Positions 17,287-29,183 are shown, counted from the first letter of the stretch. The stretch: DNA of 64,000 nucleotides from Streptomyces sp. NBC_01485 (GCF_036227125.1 NZ_CP109435.1:2728001-2792000), one strand, 5' to 3'. Notes: generated by a model from the letters alone, not told the origin. Numbers and translations: made by a program.

Positions 17287-19410
17287 TCAGTTCGGCGCCG
17301 GGTCCTTCTCCGGGTCCTTTGACGTATCCCTTTCCGGAACCGGTGCCGGTGCCGTTACCGGTGCCGACTCGGCCACCGTCGCCGCCCCCGTCGCCATCAC
17401 CGTAGCCGTGGCCATCGCCGTGGCGAACCGTGCCCGTGGCCCCATGAACAGGTACGACAGGCCGAAGCCGCCCGCCACCACCACAGCGCCGCCGGCCGCG
17501 TCCAGGATCCAGTGGTTGCCCGTTGCGACGATCGCCGAGACCGTGAAGAAGGGGTGGAGCAGGCCCAAGGCCTTCATCCACCACTTCGGGGCGACGATCG
17601 CGATGACGAGGCCGCACCACAGGGACCAGCCGAAGTGCAGGGACGGCATCGCCGCGTACTGGTTGGTGAGGGCCGTCAGGGTGCCGTAGTCCGGCTTGGA
17701 GAAGTCCTGGACGCCGTGGACCGTGTCGATGACGCCCAGGTTCGGCATCAGGCGGGGCGGGGCCAGCGGGTAGAGCCAGAAGCCGACCAGGGCCAGCAGG
17801 GTCGCGAAGCCCAGGGAGGCGCGGGCCCAGCGGTAGTCGACCGGGCGGCGCCAGTACAGGACCGCGAGGAGCGTGAGCGGGACCACGAAGTGGAAGGACT
17901 CGTAGTAGAAGTCGAAGAAGTCGCGCAGCCAGTCGACCTTGACCACCGCGTGGTTGGCCCAGTGCTCGATGTCGATGTGCAGGAAGCGTTCGAGGTCGAG
18001 GATCTGCTGGCCGTTGGCCTCCGCCCGGACCCGGCCGCCGGAGTTCGAGCCGCCCGTCGCCGCCAGCCTGACCTGCTGGTAGGCCGCGTACGTGACCCGG
18101 ATGAGGAGGAGTTCCAGCAGCAGGTTCGGGCGGGTCAGGACTCGCTTCATGAACGGGAGCAGCGGGACGTGCTTCCAGCGTGTCGGGACGGGGGCCGCGT
18201 ACTCCGTCGGGACCGGGGCCCGGTAGTACGGGGAGGTGCGCGGGAGGAACGGGACGACCGTCGCCGCGGCGATCGCGGCCAGCAGCACCACGTTGTCGCG
18301 CAGGGGGTACAGGGCCGGCATGTTCGGCAGCATCATCTTCGCCGGGAGGGTCATCACCAGGACCACCGCGACCGGCCAGACGTAGCGGTCCGACGCCCGC
18401 TTGCCGACCCTGCCGACGACCGCCAGCAGCACCCACAGGAGCTGGTGCTGCCAGGTCGTCGGGGAGACCGCGATCGCCGCGCAGCCGGTCAGGGCCACCG
18501 CCAGCAGCAGTTGGCCGTCGCGGGCGTAGCGGACCGCCCGGCGGATGCCGAGGACGGCCACGGCCGCGCCCAGCGACAGGAACAGGCCGATCTCCAGCGG
18601 GCCGGCGAGGCCGAGGCGCAGCAGCGCGCCGTGCAGGGACTGGTTGGCGAGCGCGTCCGCCGCGCCGCCGAGGCCGACGCCCGCCACATGGTGCACCCAG
18701 TAGGTGTACGAGTCGTGCGGCATCGCCGCCCAGGCGAGCGCGGTGCCCGCGGCGAACGTGGCGCCGGTGGCGGCCGCGGCGCGGCGGCGCCCGGTGAACC
18801 AGAGCAGGGCGGCGAAGAGCAGCACCGTCGGCTGGAGGGCGGCGGCCAGGCCGATCAGGACGCCGGCCGCCCGCCAGTCCCGGGCGACGAAGCAGCCGAG
18901 GAGGACGAGGAGGACGGGGATGATGCTGGTCTGGCCGAGCCAGAGCGTGTTGCGCACCGGCAGCGACAGCATGAGCAGGCTGATCGCGACCGGCGCGGCC
19001 AGCAGCGACGTCCGTCTGCTGATCGGCTGCGGCAGGGCGCGGGCGACGACCAGGCCGAGGGCGGCGACCAGCAGCAGGGTGCCGAAGGTCCAGCCCCAGC
19101 CGAGGGCCTGTTCGGCCGCCCGGGTGAGGGGTTTGAGGACGAGCCCGCCGAAGGGGGTGCCCGTGAACTGCGTGGAGTCGTAGAGCGAACCGTTGACGTG
19201 CAGTACGCCGTTGGGTCCGACCCACGTCTCGAGGTCTGTCAGCCGTTCTCCGCGTGGGGTGCCGAGGACCACGGCCACCTGGCGTACGGCCAGGACCGCC
19301 GCCACCAGCCAGAGGCCGAGGCGGGCCGCGCGCAGCCGCGCCCTCGCCGTGCCGGCCGCCGTCGACCCGAAGGCCTCCGCCGGCCGCCCGCTGTGCTCCG
19401 CATTCGCCAC
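17287..19410 (-). CDS. Bifunctional GT87 mannosyltransferase-like / PAP2 phosphatase fusion
   Basis: A polytopic membrane protein of about 707 residues. The N-terminal ~400 residues match GT87 polyprenyl-phosphate-mannose-dependent alpha-mannosyltransferases (DUF2029), with helices around LLMLSLPVRNTLWLGQTS and LAAALQPTVLL. The C-terminal ~250 residues form a PAP2_3-type phosphatase: WLYPLAPPRLMP, then MPSLHFGWSLW and GNHWILDAAGG, giving the H and H-x3-D catalytic set with PSLH for PSGH. A lipid-phosphate acceptor could be dephosphorylated and glycosylated by one chain. GTG 19410 (VANAEHSGR) with GGAGG upstream is preferred; GTG 19524 is possible. The C-tail is T/P/A-rich. Confidence 0.88.
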   Translation of the reverse strand: MANAEHSGRPAEAFGSTAAGTARARLRAARLGLWLVAAVLAVRQVAVVLGTPRGERLTDLETWVGPNGVLHVNGSLYDSTQFTGTPFGGLVLKPLTRAAEQALGWGWTFGTLLLVAALGLVVARALPQPISRRTSLLAAPVAISLLMLSLPVRNTLWLGQTSIIPVLLVLLGCFVARDWRAAGVLIGLAAALQPTVLLFAALLWFTGRRRAAAATGATFAAGTALAWAAMPHDSYTYWVHHVAGVGLGGAADALANQSLHGALLRLGLAGPLEIGLFLSLGAAVAVLGIRRAVRYARDGQLLLAVALTGCAAIAVSPTTWQHQLLWVLLAVVGRVGKRASDRYVWPVAVVLVMTLPAKMMLPNMPALYPLRDNVVLLAAIAAATVVPFLPRTSPYYRAPVPTEYAAPVPTRWKHVPLLPFMKRVLTRPNLLLELLLIRVTYAAYQQVRLAATGGSNSGGRVRAEANGQQILDLERFLHIDIEHWANHAVVKVDWLRDFFDFYYESFHFVVPLTLLAVLYWRRPVDYRWARASLGFATLLALVGFWLYPLAPPRLMPNLGVIDTVHGVQDFSKPDYGTLTALTNQYAAMPSLHFGWSLWCGLVIAIVAPKWWMKALGLLHPFFTVSAIVATGNHWILDAAGGAVVVAGGFGLSYLFMGPRARFATAMATATVMATGAATVAESAPVTAPAPVPERDTSKDPEKDPAPN

Positions 19411-19708
19411 GCCTGGTCGGCCTCCGCCCCGTTCGTCCCACGCGTGCCGCGCGTGGGTTTTCTTAGCGCACCCTACGAGGGTCGCGCCTCCCCCGGACAG
19501 AGACGCAGGCCACCCCCACTTCACCTGACGTCCGCTCTCCTTTTGTCCGGAAGACGATAGTGGCCCTGAGGCACGGCCGCCTCCGCGGGGTCGGATCCCG
19601 GCCGGATCGGGGCGGGAATCGGATCACGGTGCGAACGGAACCCGTCCTTCCGCCGTACCGTCGTTGCCACCACACGCACGGCGGAGAGTGGCGAAGGGGA
19701 TTCGAGGC

Positions 19709-21157
19709 ATGGTCTGTTTCCTGCGGGGACAGCGAAAACGTTTACGTCAGCGTCTGCGTAGACGTTTACGTGGGCGGGTCGCGGCCGTTCTCCTGGCGCT
19801 GCTGGCGATCCAGCTCGGTTCGCTCGTCGCGCCGGCCTACGCCTGCGGCTGCGGCGCGCTGGTCCCGGGCGACGCGCGGCAGGTCGCGGTCGGCCGGGAG
19901 GTCTCCGTCGTGCGCTGGGACGGCGCGCAGGAGCAGATCGTCATGCGTCTGACGGTGGCCGGCGACGCCGAGCGGGCCGCCTGGATCATGCCGGTGCCGA
20001 ACCGGGCGACCGTGCGGCTCGGCGACCCGGAGCTCTTCGACCAACTGGCCGGGGCGACCGCCCCCGAGCACCGCGCCCGCCGCCACTTCTGGCCGCAGGA
20101 CGACGACTGGCCGCTGACCACCGGCGACGACATGGCGCCCCCGCCGCCGCCCGGCGCGGGGCCCGGCGGCGTCGGCGTGATCGGGCGCGAACGGCTCGGC
20201 CCGTTCGACGTGGCCCGGCTCACCGCCACCGACCCGGACGCCCTGGCCGACTGGCTGCGCACCAACGACTTCGCCCTCCCCGCCCGCCTCAAGACCGCCC
20301 TCCAGCCGTACGTCGACCGGCGCTGGGAGTACGTGGCGGTCCGGCTGGCCCCCGAGAACACCGGCACCGCGCTGCGCGGCGAGCTCGAACCGCTGCACCT
20401 CAGCTTCGCCGCCGACAGCCTCGTCTACCCGATGCGGCTGGCCCGGCTGGCGGCGTCGCCGCAGTCGCTGGGCCTGTACGTCCTCGCCGCCCACCGCATG
20501 GAACCGGCCTCCCGGATCGGCGGCGAGCGGCCCCGGGTGACCTTCGCGGGGCCGCTCGGGACGACGACGGGGCCGCTGGCCGAGCTGGCGAAGGGCATGC
20601 CGGACACCCCGTTCCTGACGGCCGTCGCCCAGGAGTTCCCGCGGCCCTCGGACATCTCCGGGGACCACGAACTGCGCCGGGCCCGGACCGACACCGCCTT
20701 CCGGCAGGTCGTCTACGAGGACCGGCTGCTCTCGGTGGCCGGGATCCCGGTGTGGCTGCTGACGGTGGTCGGCGGGCTGGCCGTCCTGAACACGGCCGCG
20801 GTCGTCCTGGGCGTGCGCTGGGGACGGGCCCGGCGCGCGAGCCTGTCGGGACCTCGCCATGCCGGGTCCCCCGCGCCGCACACGCCCCACACGCCCCACA
20901 CGCCCCACACGCCCCGGGTGCCACCGGTGCCCTCGGCGCAACCGGGGCTCTCGGTGCAACCAGGGCCCTCGGTGCAACCAGGGCCCTCGGCGCCACCAGG
21001 GCCCTCGGCGCCGCCGACGCCGCCGAAGCCGTCCGCCCCACCCCGGACACCCCCCGTTCCGCCCCGGACACCCGCCGCGCCCTCCGCACCCCCCTCCGCG
21101 CCCACCTCCGCATCCCCCGCCCAACGCGCCGTCGCGCCCCGTGCGCCGAACGGCTGA
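19709..21157 (+). CDS. DUF2330 protein, exported with proline-rich tail
   Basis: About 482 residues. After an arginine-rich start, a membrane helix (VAAVLLALLAIQLGSLVAP) leads to ACGCG, the opening of DUF2330 domains, which are extracellular and of unknown function. A second helix near residue 350 (IPVWLLTVVGGLAVLNTAAV) anchors the C-terminus. The last ~115 residues are low complexity: HTP repeated four times, then PGPSVQ/PGPSAP units and Pro/Ala. DNA for these is highly repetitive. ATG 19709 has AAGGGG at 9 bp. Confidence 0.8.
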   Translation: MVCFLRGQRKRLRQRLRRRLRGRVAAVLLALLAIQLGSLVAPAYACGCGALVPGDARQVAVGREVSVVRWDGAQEQIVMRLTVAGDAERAAWIMPVPNRATVRLGDPELFDQLAGATAPEHRARRHFWPQDDDWPLTTGDDMAPPPPPGAGPGGVGVIGRERLGPFDVARLTATDPDALADWLRTNDFALPARLKTALQPYVDRRWEYVAVRLAPENTGTALRGELEPLHLSFAADSLVYPMRLARLAASPQSLGLYVLAAHRMEPASRIGGERPRVTFAGPLGTTTGPLAELAKGMPDTPFLTAVAQEFPRPSDISGDHELRRARTDTAFRQVVYEDRLLSVAGIPVWLLTVVGGLAVLNTAAVVLGVRWGRARRASLSGPRHAGSPAPHTPHTPHTPHTPRVPPVPSAQPGLSVQPGPSVQPGPSAPPGPSAPPTPPKPSAPPRTPPVPPRTPAAPSAPPSAPTSASPAQRAVAPRAPNG

Positions 21158-21170
21158 ATTCCTACCGTTG

Positions 21171-21189
21171 TCGTTAGCATTCCTAACGA
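21171..21189. promoter_or_regulatory. Palindrome upstream of the O-methyltransferase gene
   Basis: TCGTTAG-CATTC-CTAACGA has perfect 7-bp arms and lies 49 bp before the start codon, just after the DUF2330 stop. It may be an operator. A TTAGG-N4-CCTAA site precedes the DoxX gene at 38.1 kb. Confidence 0.45.
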
Positions 21190-21237
21190 GAAATGCCGCC
21201 CCTATCCCGTACGTCAGGCACACGAGAGGCAGAACGC

Positions 21238-21915
21238 ATGAGCGAGTCCGAGTCGCAGGTCTGGGACGCCGTCGACGCCTACTTCACCGACCAGCTCTCC
21301 CCGGACGACGAGGTGACGGCGGCCGCGCTGCGCGACAGCGAGGCCGCCGGACTGCCGGCCATCAGCGTCACGGCGAACCAGGGCAAGCTGCTCCAGTTGT
21401 TCGCCGAGATCCAGGGCGCCCGGGCGATCCTGGAGATCGGCACGCTCGGCGGTTACAGCACGATCTGGATGGCCCGCGCGCTCCCCGCCGACGGCCGGCT
21501 GATCTCCCTGGAGTACGACCCCCGGCACGCGGAGGTCGCCGTCCGCAACATCGCCCGCGCCGGCCTCGACAAGGTGGTCGAGGTGCGGGTCGGGGCGGCC
21601 CTGGAGTCGCTGCCGCTGCTGGCCGACGAGAACCCGCCCCCGTTCGACCTCGTCTTCATCGACGCCGACAAGGCCAACAACCCCCACTACCTGGAGTGGG
21701 CGCTGAAGCTCACGAGCGTGGGCAGTCTGATCGTCGTCGACAACGTCGTACGGGGCGGCCGGGTCGTCGACGCGGACAGCGACGCGGGGGACGTGCTCGG
21801 CACCCGCGCCGCCGTCGAACTGATCGCCGCGCACCCGAGGTTGAGCGGCACGGCGATCCAGACGGTGGGGGCGAAGGGCTACGACGGTTTCGCGCTGGCA
21901 CGCGTCCTGGCGTAG
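21238..21915 (+). CDS. SAM-dependent O-methyltransferase
   Basis: A 225-residue class I methyltransferase of the caffeoyl-CoA/catechol O-methyltransferase type (Methyltransf_3). The SAM loop is ILEIGTLGGYSTIWMA (about residues 64-79), the ribose acid is E in ISLEYDP, and the metal-binding set includes VFIDADKANN and VVDNVVRGG. It should methylate a catechol-like hydroxyl with Mg2+. ATG 21238 follows GAGAGG by 8 bp. Not in an operon; a hairpin and a convergent FHA gene follow. Confidence 0.9.
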   Translation: MSESESQVWDAVDAYFTDQLSPDDEVTAAALRDSEAAGLPAISVTANQGKLLQLFAEIQGARAILEIGTLGGYSTIWMARALPADGRLISLEYDPRHAEVAVRNIARAGLDKVVEVRVGAALESLPLLADENPPPFDLVFIDADKANNPHYLEWALKLTSVGSLIVVDNVVRGGRVVDADSDAGDVLGTRAAVELIAAHPRLSGTAIQTVGAKGYDGFALARVLA

Positions 21916-21928
21916 CAGCCTCCGCGAG

Positions 21929-21964
21929 GAAATGTGACACTCACCCCGGCGACTGTCACATTTC
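21929..21964. terminator. Hairpin between convergent genes (GAAATGTGACA arms)
   Basis: Perfect 11-bp arms surround a 14-nt loop between the methyltransferase and FHA stops, so it can terminate both strands; it ends in TTTC. The FHA stop codon is inside the right arm. The GTGACA...TGTCAC stem recalls the repeats at 35.7 and 37.7 kb, but its loop and flanks differ. Confidence 0.6.
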
Positions 21965-22348
21965 GTGATAGAAGCCCACGTTGACGCTGCGCGGCCCGGT
22001 GCGGTCGAGGACGATGATCTCGCCGGAGCCGCCGCGCGCCAGCGGCACGCTCCCGCCGTAGACGAGCGGCTGCGCGTACGCCCCGCTCACCAGCCGCACC
22101 TCGGAGGACGGCTCGTCCTGCGAGCCGCGCAGCCAGGACACCTGCCAGGTGCCCTCGGGCCCGCACAGGAACTCCAGGTGCACGCGGGAGACGAACAGCC
22201 AGTCGTCCGGGGTCGCGAGGCGGCACACGGACTTGTCCCGGCCCACCCGCAGCACGGCGCCCGGGTCACTGGGCGAGTCGGCCATCAGCATGCCGGCCGT
22301 GGCGCCTTCTTCCGTCCCGGAGACGGTGGCCATGGTCAGTTCGAGCAC
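21956..22348 (-). CDS. FHA-like domain protein
   Basis: A 130-residue cytoplasmic protein. VLRVGRDKSVCRLATPDD then LFVSRVHLEF carries the G-R and S-R-x-H residues of forkhead-associated domains, which bind phosphothreonine. It follows the shorter FHA variety seen in Streptomyces near kinase targets. GTG 22348 has AAGGGGAG at 5 bp. The partner kinase is not in the window. Confidence in the fold is moderate because the domain is alone and short. Confidence 0.7.
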   Translation of the reverse strand: MLELTMATVSGTEEGATAGMLMADSPSDPGAVLRVGRDKSVCRLATPDDWLFVSRVHLEFLCGPEGTWQVSWLRGSQDEPSSEVRLVSGAYAQPLVYGGSVPLARGGSGEIIVLDRTGPRSVNVGFYHEM

Positions 22349-22464
22349 GTGCGCTCCCCTTGAGGTGTCTTTGACATGCCTGTCGGCGTCCTGAGTCCTA
22401 AGTGTGCTTGTACAGCGCCGCATGATAAATCGCCCGGGCCCACCGCGTCCGGCACAATGGACGC

Positions 22465-22902
22465 ATGACCGAGCGAAGGCCACCGGGTATTCCGTTCGAG
22501 TCCTGGGTGGACAAGCAGATCCGTGACGCGGAGCGGCGCGGCGAGTTCGCCCGACTCCCGGGCGCGGGCAAGCCGTTGCCGCCGGGTACGGACACCTCGT
22601 ACGACGAACTCTGGTGGATCAGACGCAAGATGGCCCGCGAGGGCCTCTCCGTCCTGCCGCCGACGCTCGCCCTGCGCAAGGAGGCGGAGGACGCGCTCGC
22701 GGCGGCGTACGCGGCGCCCTCGGAACGCATCGTCCGGAAGATCATCACAGACGTCAACGTCAAGCTCCGCGACATGATGTTCAAGCCGCCGCCCGGCCCC
22801 CCGCTGGGCATGAAGCCGTACGACGTCGAAGCGGTCGTACGGGAGTGGCGGGAGCACCGGGAGGACCGGGCGACGGCCGGGGAATCAGGTGCCTCAGGGG
22901 AG

Positions 22903-22914
<12 letters not shown>
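22465..22914 (+). CDS. DUF1992 (DNAJC28-type domain) protein
   Basis: A 149-residue soluble protein of the DUF1992 family. Hallmarks are WVDKQIRDAERRGEFARLPG, GKPLPP, WWIRRKMAREG and the helix ending in the DMMFKPPPGPP region. In eukaryotes the domain occurs with J-domains, but no J-domain is present here. Function unknown. Its 3' end overlaps the convergent unknown gene by 12 bp. Confidence 0.85.
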
Positions 22915-23472
<558 letters not shown>

Positions 23473-23477
23473 GGTGT

Positions 23478-24167
23478 TCAGCCCTCCTTCGCCTGGTGGC
23501 GGTGGAAGCCCCGGGGCAGGTGGCGGCCGGGGCGGGAGCGGTCCTGGGGCGCGGACTGCTGCGCGCGGTGGCGGCCCGAGTCCCGGTGGGCCCGGCCGAC
23601 CAGGTCGTCGAAGAGGGCGCGGGCCTCGACCATGGCGGCCCGCATGTCCTCCGTACCGCCTGACGTGTCCTCCGCACCGCCGGTACCGCCCTCGCCGCCG
23701 GTCGGGCGGGCGCCTGCGGCGCGGTGGACGCGCCGGTAGCCGTGGACGTGGTCGGCGTGGTGGACGGAGAGCGCGCCGAGCTGTTCCTCGTACTGGCCGC
23801 CGTCCGGGAAGCCGCGGGCGCCGGCGACCTCCGCGAGCAGGCGGTCCGCCTCGGTGACCGCCTCCCGGGGCGAGTCGACGAACCGCTCCTGCGCGGCCGT
23901 CCAGCGGGCCGTGAACCGTTCGCGCTCGGCGGGCTCCAGGGGCCGTTCGCGCAGTCCGCCGTGCCGATGCACGAGCGCGTCGAGCTCCTGCTCGGCCGCG
24001 TCGACGTCTCCGCCGTGGCGGGCGACGGCCCGGTCGTACTCGGGCCCGAAGCGGTGCTTCAGGCCGCGTCCGCCGTGCGAGCCGCGGGCCCGCACGGCCA
24101 GGACTGCCGCGACGGCGACGATGGCCGCCACGACCACGATCAGAGCGATGATCACTCCTGTGGACAT
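23478..24167 (-). CDS. Membrane-anchored unknown protein, paralogous core to its neighbour
   Basis: A 229-residue protein starting at ATG 24167 with GGAAGG upstream. One N-terminal helix (GVIIALIVVVAAIVAVAAVL) anchors it, followed by a cytoplasmic part with RFGPEYDRAVARHGG and an alpha-helical segment containing RFVDSPREAVTEADRLLAEV. The next gene has FVDGPRDAVAEADQVLEEL at the same relative place, so the two probably arose by duplication. The tail is His/Arg-rich. It begins a two-gene operon (5-bp gap). Function unknown. Confidence 0.75.
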   Translation of the reverse strand: MSTGVIIALIVVVAAIVAVAAVLAVRARGSHGGRGLKHRFGPEYDRAVARHGGDVDAAEQELDALVHRHGGLRERPLEPAERERFTARWTAAQERFVDSPREAVTEADRLLAEVAGARGFPDGGQYEEQLGALSVHHADHVHGYRRVHRAAGARPTGGEGGTGGAEDTSGGTEDMRAAMVEARALFDDLVGRAHRDSGRHRAQQSAPQDRSRPGRHLPRGFHRHQAKEG

Positions 24168-24289
24168 GCCTTGCCTTCCGGTGTGTCGGCCCCACGGGCC
24201 GGTTCCCGTGTCGGGTTGCCCGGACGGCCCCACCCAAACCGCGCGGCGCGGTGTGTCGATCCGGCGGCGGCCCGATCGACGCGACATTG

Positions 24290-24320
24290 AATCCTCCCCA
24301 TCGTGAACGAGGGGGATTCC
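24290..24320 (-). ncRNA. Predicted 3' end of the TnpB guide RNA (omega/reRNA) scaffold
   Basis: The hairpin begins 4 bp beyond the tnpB stop. On the minus strand it ends with GGGGAGGATTCA, a position and form that match the 3' scaffold of TnpB-associated RNAs. The guide would then be the flanking DNA below about 24290. This is inference from architecture. Confidence 0.5.
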
Positions 24321-24324
24321 TGGC

Positions 24325-25554
24325 TCAGGCCGCCTCCGGAGGCAGCGCCTCCGGGGGTCTTCCGCCATCAGCACCAGCCGGGTCGAGACCAGCCCGGATG
24401 AGCATCACACGTGCGGAGTTCTTGTCCCTGGGGGAGGAGACTCCGCATGTGGTGCAGGTGTAGGTGCGCATCCCCAGCGGCAGTGCGTGCTTGGCTCTCG
24501 CATCGCAGTGCGCGCAGTCCATCGTGGTGTGCGCGGGGTGTACCAGGTACACGGCCCGGCCGTGCTTGCGGCCCATCCCGATCAGGGCCTGTTTGGTGGC
24601 GCCGATGGCGGCGTCAGCGGCCTTCTTGGCCATGGTGGACTTGGCGAGGAACTTCGGCTTGAAGTCCTCGACCGCGAGGGCGTCGTGGTCGCGGACAACC
24701 TTCTTGGCCCACTTGCGGCCGGTGTCCTCACGCTGCCGGGCGGCCTTCTTGTACGTCTTGGCCCGCAGCTTCTTCGCCTCGCGGTAGCCCTTCGAGGCGG
24801 CCTGCCCCTTCTTGGGCCTGCGCCGGGCCATCATCCGGTCATACCGGGTCAGTTCCGCCTGCGCCTTCCTGCCGTGCTCGGCGTGGGGGAGGTCGTGCGC
24901 GTCGGACGTGGTGGTCGCGGTCTCCTTCACGCCCCAGTCGATGCCGATCACCGAACCGGTCCCGGACAACGGCTGGACCTCGGCGGGAACAACGAAGGAG
25001 CAATACCAATGGCCGATACCGTCCCGGTACACCCGTACCGAACCGGGCGGCCTGGGCAGTTCCCGCGACCACACCACGGTCAGCGCGATGCCCCCGGCCA
25101 GGTACAGGAGCCCGTCCTTGAGGCGGAACCCGCGCTGTGTGTAGTTCAGGCTCGGGTCGGCCTCGCGCTTCTTCTTGCACTTCGGCATCCCCGCGCGCTG
25201 CCGCTGCGGCAGCCGGGCCTTGATGTCCTTCTGTGCTTTGGCGCGGGACTTGGCGAAGTCGCGGATGATCTGCTGCTGCGGGACCGAGCTGCCCTCACGC
25301 AGCCACGCGTTCGCGGTGCGGGCCTCGGTCAGCATCTTGTCGAGCTGAGCAGGGCCGCACGTTCGCCTGTCCGCACGTTCGGGGCGGCTCTTGTTCCACA
25401 CGTGGGTCTGCTTGGACTTGGCGCAGCTCTCGTTCCAGATCCATCGGCAGCGCGCCCATTCCGCCTCAAGGGCGGCGAGCGCGGTGGACGACACGCGAAG
25501 CCGGAAAGTCCACCGGGCATACCCGGTGTCCTCGCCTTCCTTCACTGTCACCAT
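24325..25554 (-). CDS. tnpB: TnpB, RNA-guided endonuclease of IS605-type elements
   Basis: A 409-residue TnpB with the full RuvC set: Asp206 in GIDWGVKET, Glu296 in ALAVEDFKP and Asp377 in SSPRDKNSA. The zinc ribbon is C347-x2-C350 and C367-x2-C370. The N-terminal helical and beta domains are complete. TnpB uses an RNA from the element's end to cut the empty donor site and so keep the element. All catalytic residues are present, so it may be active. ATG 25554 stands 28 bp from the divergent RHH gene. Confidence 0.93.
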   Translation of the reverse strand: MVTVKEGEDTGYARWTFRLRVSSTALAALEAEWARCRWIWNESCAKSKQTHVWNKSRPERADRRTCGPAQLDKMLTEARTANAWLREGSSVPQQQIIRDFAKSRAKAQKDIKARLPQRQRAGMPKCKKKREADPSLNYTQRGFRLKDGLLYLAGGIALTVVWSRELPRPPGSVRVYRDGIGHWYCSFVVPAEVQPLSGTGSVIGIDWGVKETATTTSDAHDLPHAEHGRKAQAELTRYDRMMARRRPKKGQAASKGYREAKKLRAKTYKKAARQREDTGRKWAKKVVRDHDALAVEDFKPKFLAKSTMAKKAADAAIGATKQALIGMGRKHGRAVYLVHPAHTTMDCAHCDARAKHALPLGMRTYTCTTCGVSSPRDKNSARVMLIRAGLDPAGADGGRPPEALPPEAA

Positions 25555-25582
25555 GGCCCCATAATGGCCCTATTCTGGGGGT

Positions 25583-25789
25583 ATGGTCAAACTGAACCTC
25601 AGGCTCCCCGACGCTCTTCATGCACGGCTGACCGCTCGCGCCGCTGCGGACCGGCGGTCCCTCAACGCCGAGATCCTGCACTTCATCGAGGTCGCCCTCG
25701 GCTCTCCCGTGGTGGACTCCGAATCGCCCGGCGGCGATTCGGCTTCTCCTGCCCCGCTACGCGGGAAGCCGGATTCCTCCCCGGCGTGA
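25583..25789 (+). CDS. Arc-type ribbon-helix-helix protein linked to tnpB
   Basis: A 68-residue protein. The first 45 residues form an Arc/MetJ-type RHH domain: strand KLNLRLPDALHARL, then helices with DRRSLNAEILHFIEVAL. The rest is a Ser/Pro-rich tail. It starts 28 bp from tnpB on the other strand, so it probably binds the shared promoter and controls tnpB. Its stop codon lies in the loop of the end hairpin, which places it inside the element. The ribosome site (GGGGG) is very close to the ATG. Confidence 0.8.
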   Translation: MVKLNLRLPDALHARLTARAAADRRSLNAEILHFIEVALGSPVVDSESPGGDSASPAPLRGKPDSSPA

Positions 25790-25803
25790 ACGCCGGGGCA
25801 TCC
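25773..25803. repeat. Element-end hairpin on the RHH side
   Basis: CCCCGGCG-TGAA-CGCCGGGG (25779-25798) is a perfect stem with a tetraloop and resembles the tnpB-side hairpin in arms and loop. It forms the left end relative to tnpB. Confidence 0.75.
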
Positions 25804-25870
25804 TCCAGTTTTCAGGGTGAAGGACCGCGGCAAGGAACAAGGGAACAGCGGTCCGGAACAGGAGGTTGTC

Positions 25871-26512
25871 ATGGGTGAGGTCATCGCACGGCTGGCCGTG
25901 TCGCTCGACGGATACGTCGCGGGCCCGGAGTCGGGGCCCGAGCACCCGCTCGGCATCGGCGGGGAGCGCCTGCACGCGTGGGTGTACGGGCTGCGTACGT
26001 TCCGGCGGATGCAGGGGATGACGGGCGGGGAGACCGGGCCGGACGACGACCTGGTCGCCGAGCACGTCGCCCGGCCCGGCGCGGTGGTGATGGGCCACGG
26101 CATGTTCATGAACGGAGAGATCCCCTGGGGCGACGACCCGCCCTTCCACGCGCCGGTGTACGTCGTCACCCACCACCCGCGCACGTCCCTGGTGAAGCAG
26201 GGCGGCACCACCTTCCACTTCGTCACCGAGGGCCCCGGGCGGGCGCTGGAGCTGGCCCGGGAGGCGGCGGGCGACAAGGACGTCTCGCTGGCGGGTGGGG
26301 CCGACCTGGTGCAGCAGTTCATCCGCAACGGCTGGCTGGACGAGCTGCTGCTGCACGTCGTACCGGTGCTCGTGTGCGGCGGGCGGCGGCTGTTCGGCGA
26401 CCGGGGCGAACTCGGCGACCAGCACATCGAGTGGCGGAAGACGCAGGTGCTGGACTCGCCGGAGGTCACGCATATCCGGTTGCGGGCCCCGCACACCGTC
26501 GCCGCAGAATGA
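25871..26512 (+). CDS. Dihydrofolate reductase / RibD C-terminal family protein
   Basis: A 213-residue NADPH-dependent reductase-fold protein. Family marks are VIARLAVSLDGYVAGP, GAVVMGHGMF, VYVVTHHPRTSL, VSLAGGADLVQQFI and DELLLHVVPVLVCGGRRLF. Members act on pteridine- or flavin-like substrates; the real substrate is unknown. ATG 25871 follows AGGAGG; a GTG at 25817 would reach back to the IS edge. It sits immediately beside the tnpB element, whose insertion may have removed its former promoter. Confidence 0.85.
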   Translation: MGEVIARLAVSLDGYVAGPESGPEHPLGIGGERLHAWVYGLRTFRRMQGMTGGETGPDDDLVAEHVARPGAVVMGHGMFMNGEIPWGDDPPFHAPVYVVTHHPRTSLVKQGGTTFHFVTEGPGRALELAREAAGDKDVSLAGGADLVQQFIRNGWLDELLLHVVPVLVCGGRRLFGDRGELGDQHIEWRKTQVLDSPEVTHIRLRAPHTVAAE

Positions 26513-26587
26513 GCGGATGACGCAGAGGCGCGGAGGGCACAGCGGGCCCCGGATGACGCAGAGGGCGCGGAAGACGAGAGGGCGCGG

Positions 26588-29183
<2,596 letters not shown>

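Larger units (their letters stand above)
24290..25803. mobile_element. IS200/IS605-like element with tnpB and RHH genes, no tnpA
   Basis: Both ends carry the same kind of hairpin, with CCTCCCC, a CGTGAACG loop region and GGGG, in the same strand orientation. Between them lie divergent genes for TnpB and a ribbon-helix-helix protein, and no Y1 transposase, so movement would depend on a TnpA elsewhere. The exact ends and target-adjacent motif are not certain from one copy. Confidence 0.7.

Noticed and set aside
16034..19441. Minus-strand open frame of 1135 codons
   Set aside because: It crosses the real GT87-PAP2 gene in a wrong frame and the plus-strand acyltransferase. It is low-complexity Arg/Pro/Gly, a GC-skew artefact.
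26521..26587. Short direct repeats (GATGACGCAGAGG-type) before the GNAT gene
   Set aside because: Two or three imperfect units of a purine-rich motif, probably slippage; no regulatory feature or gene is supported.
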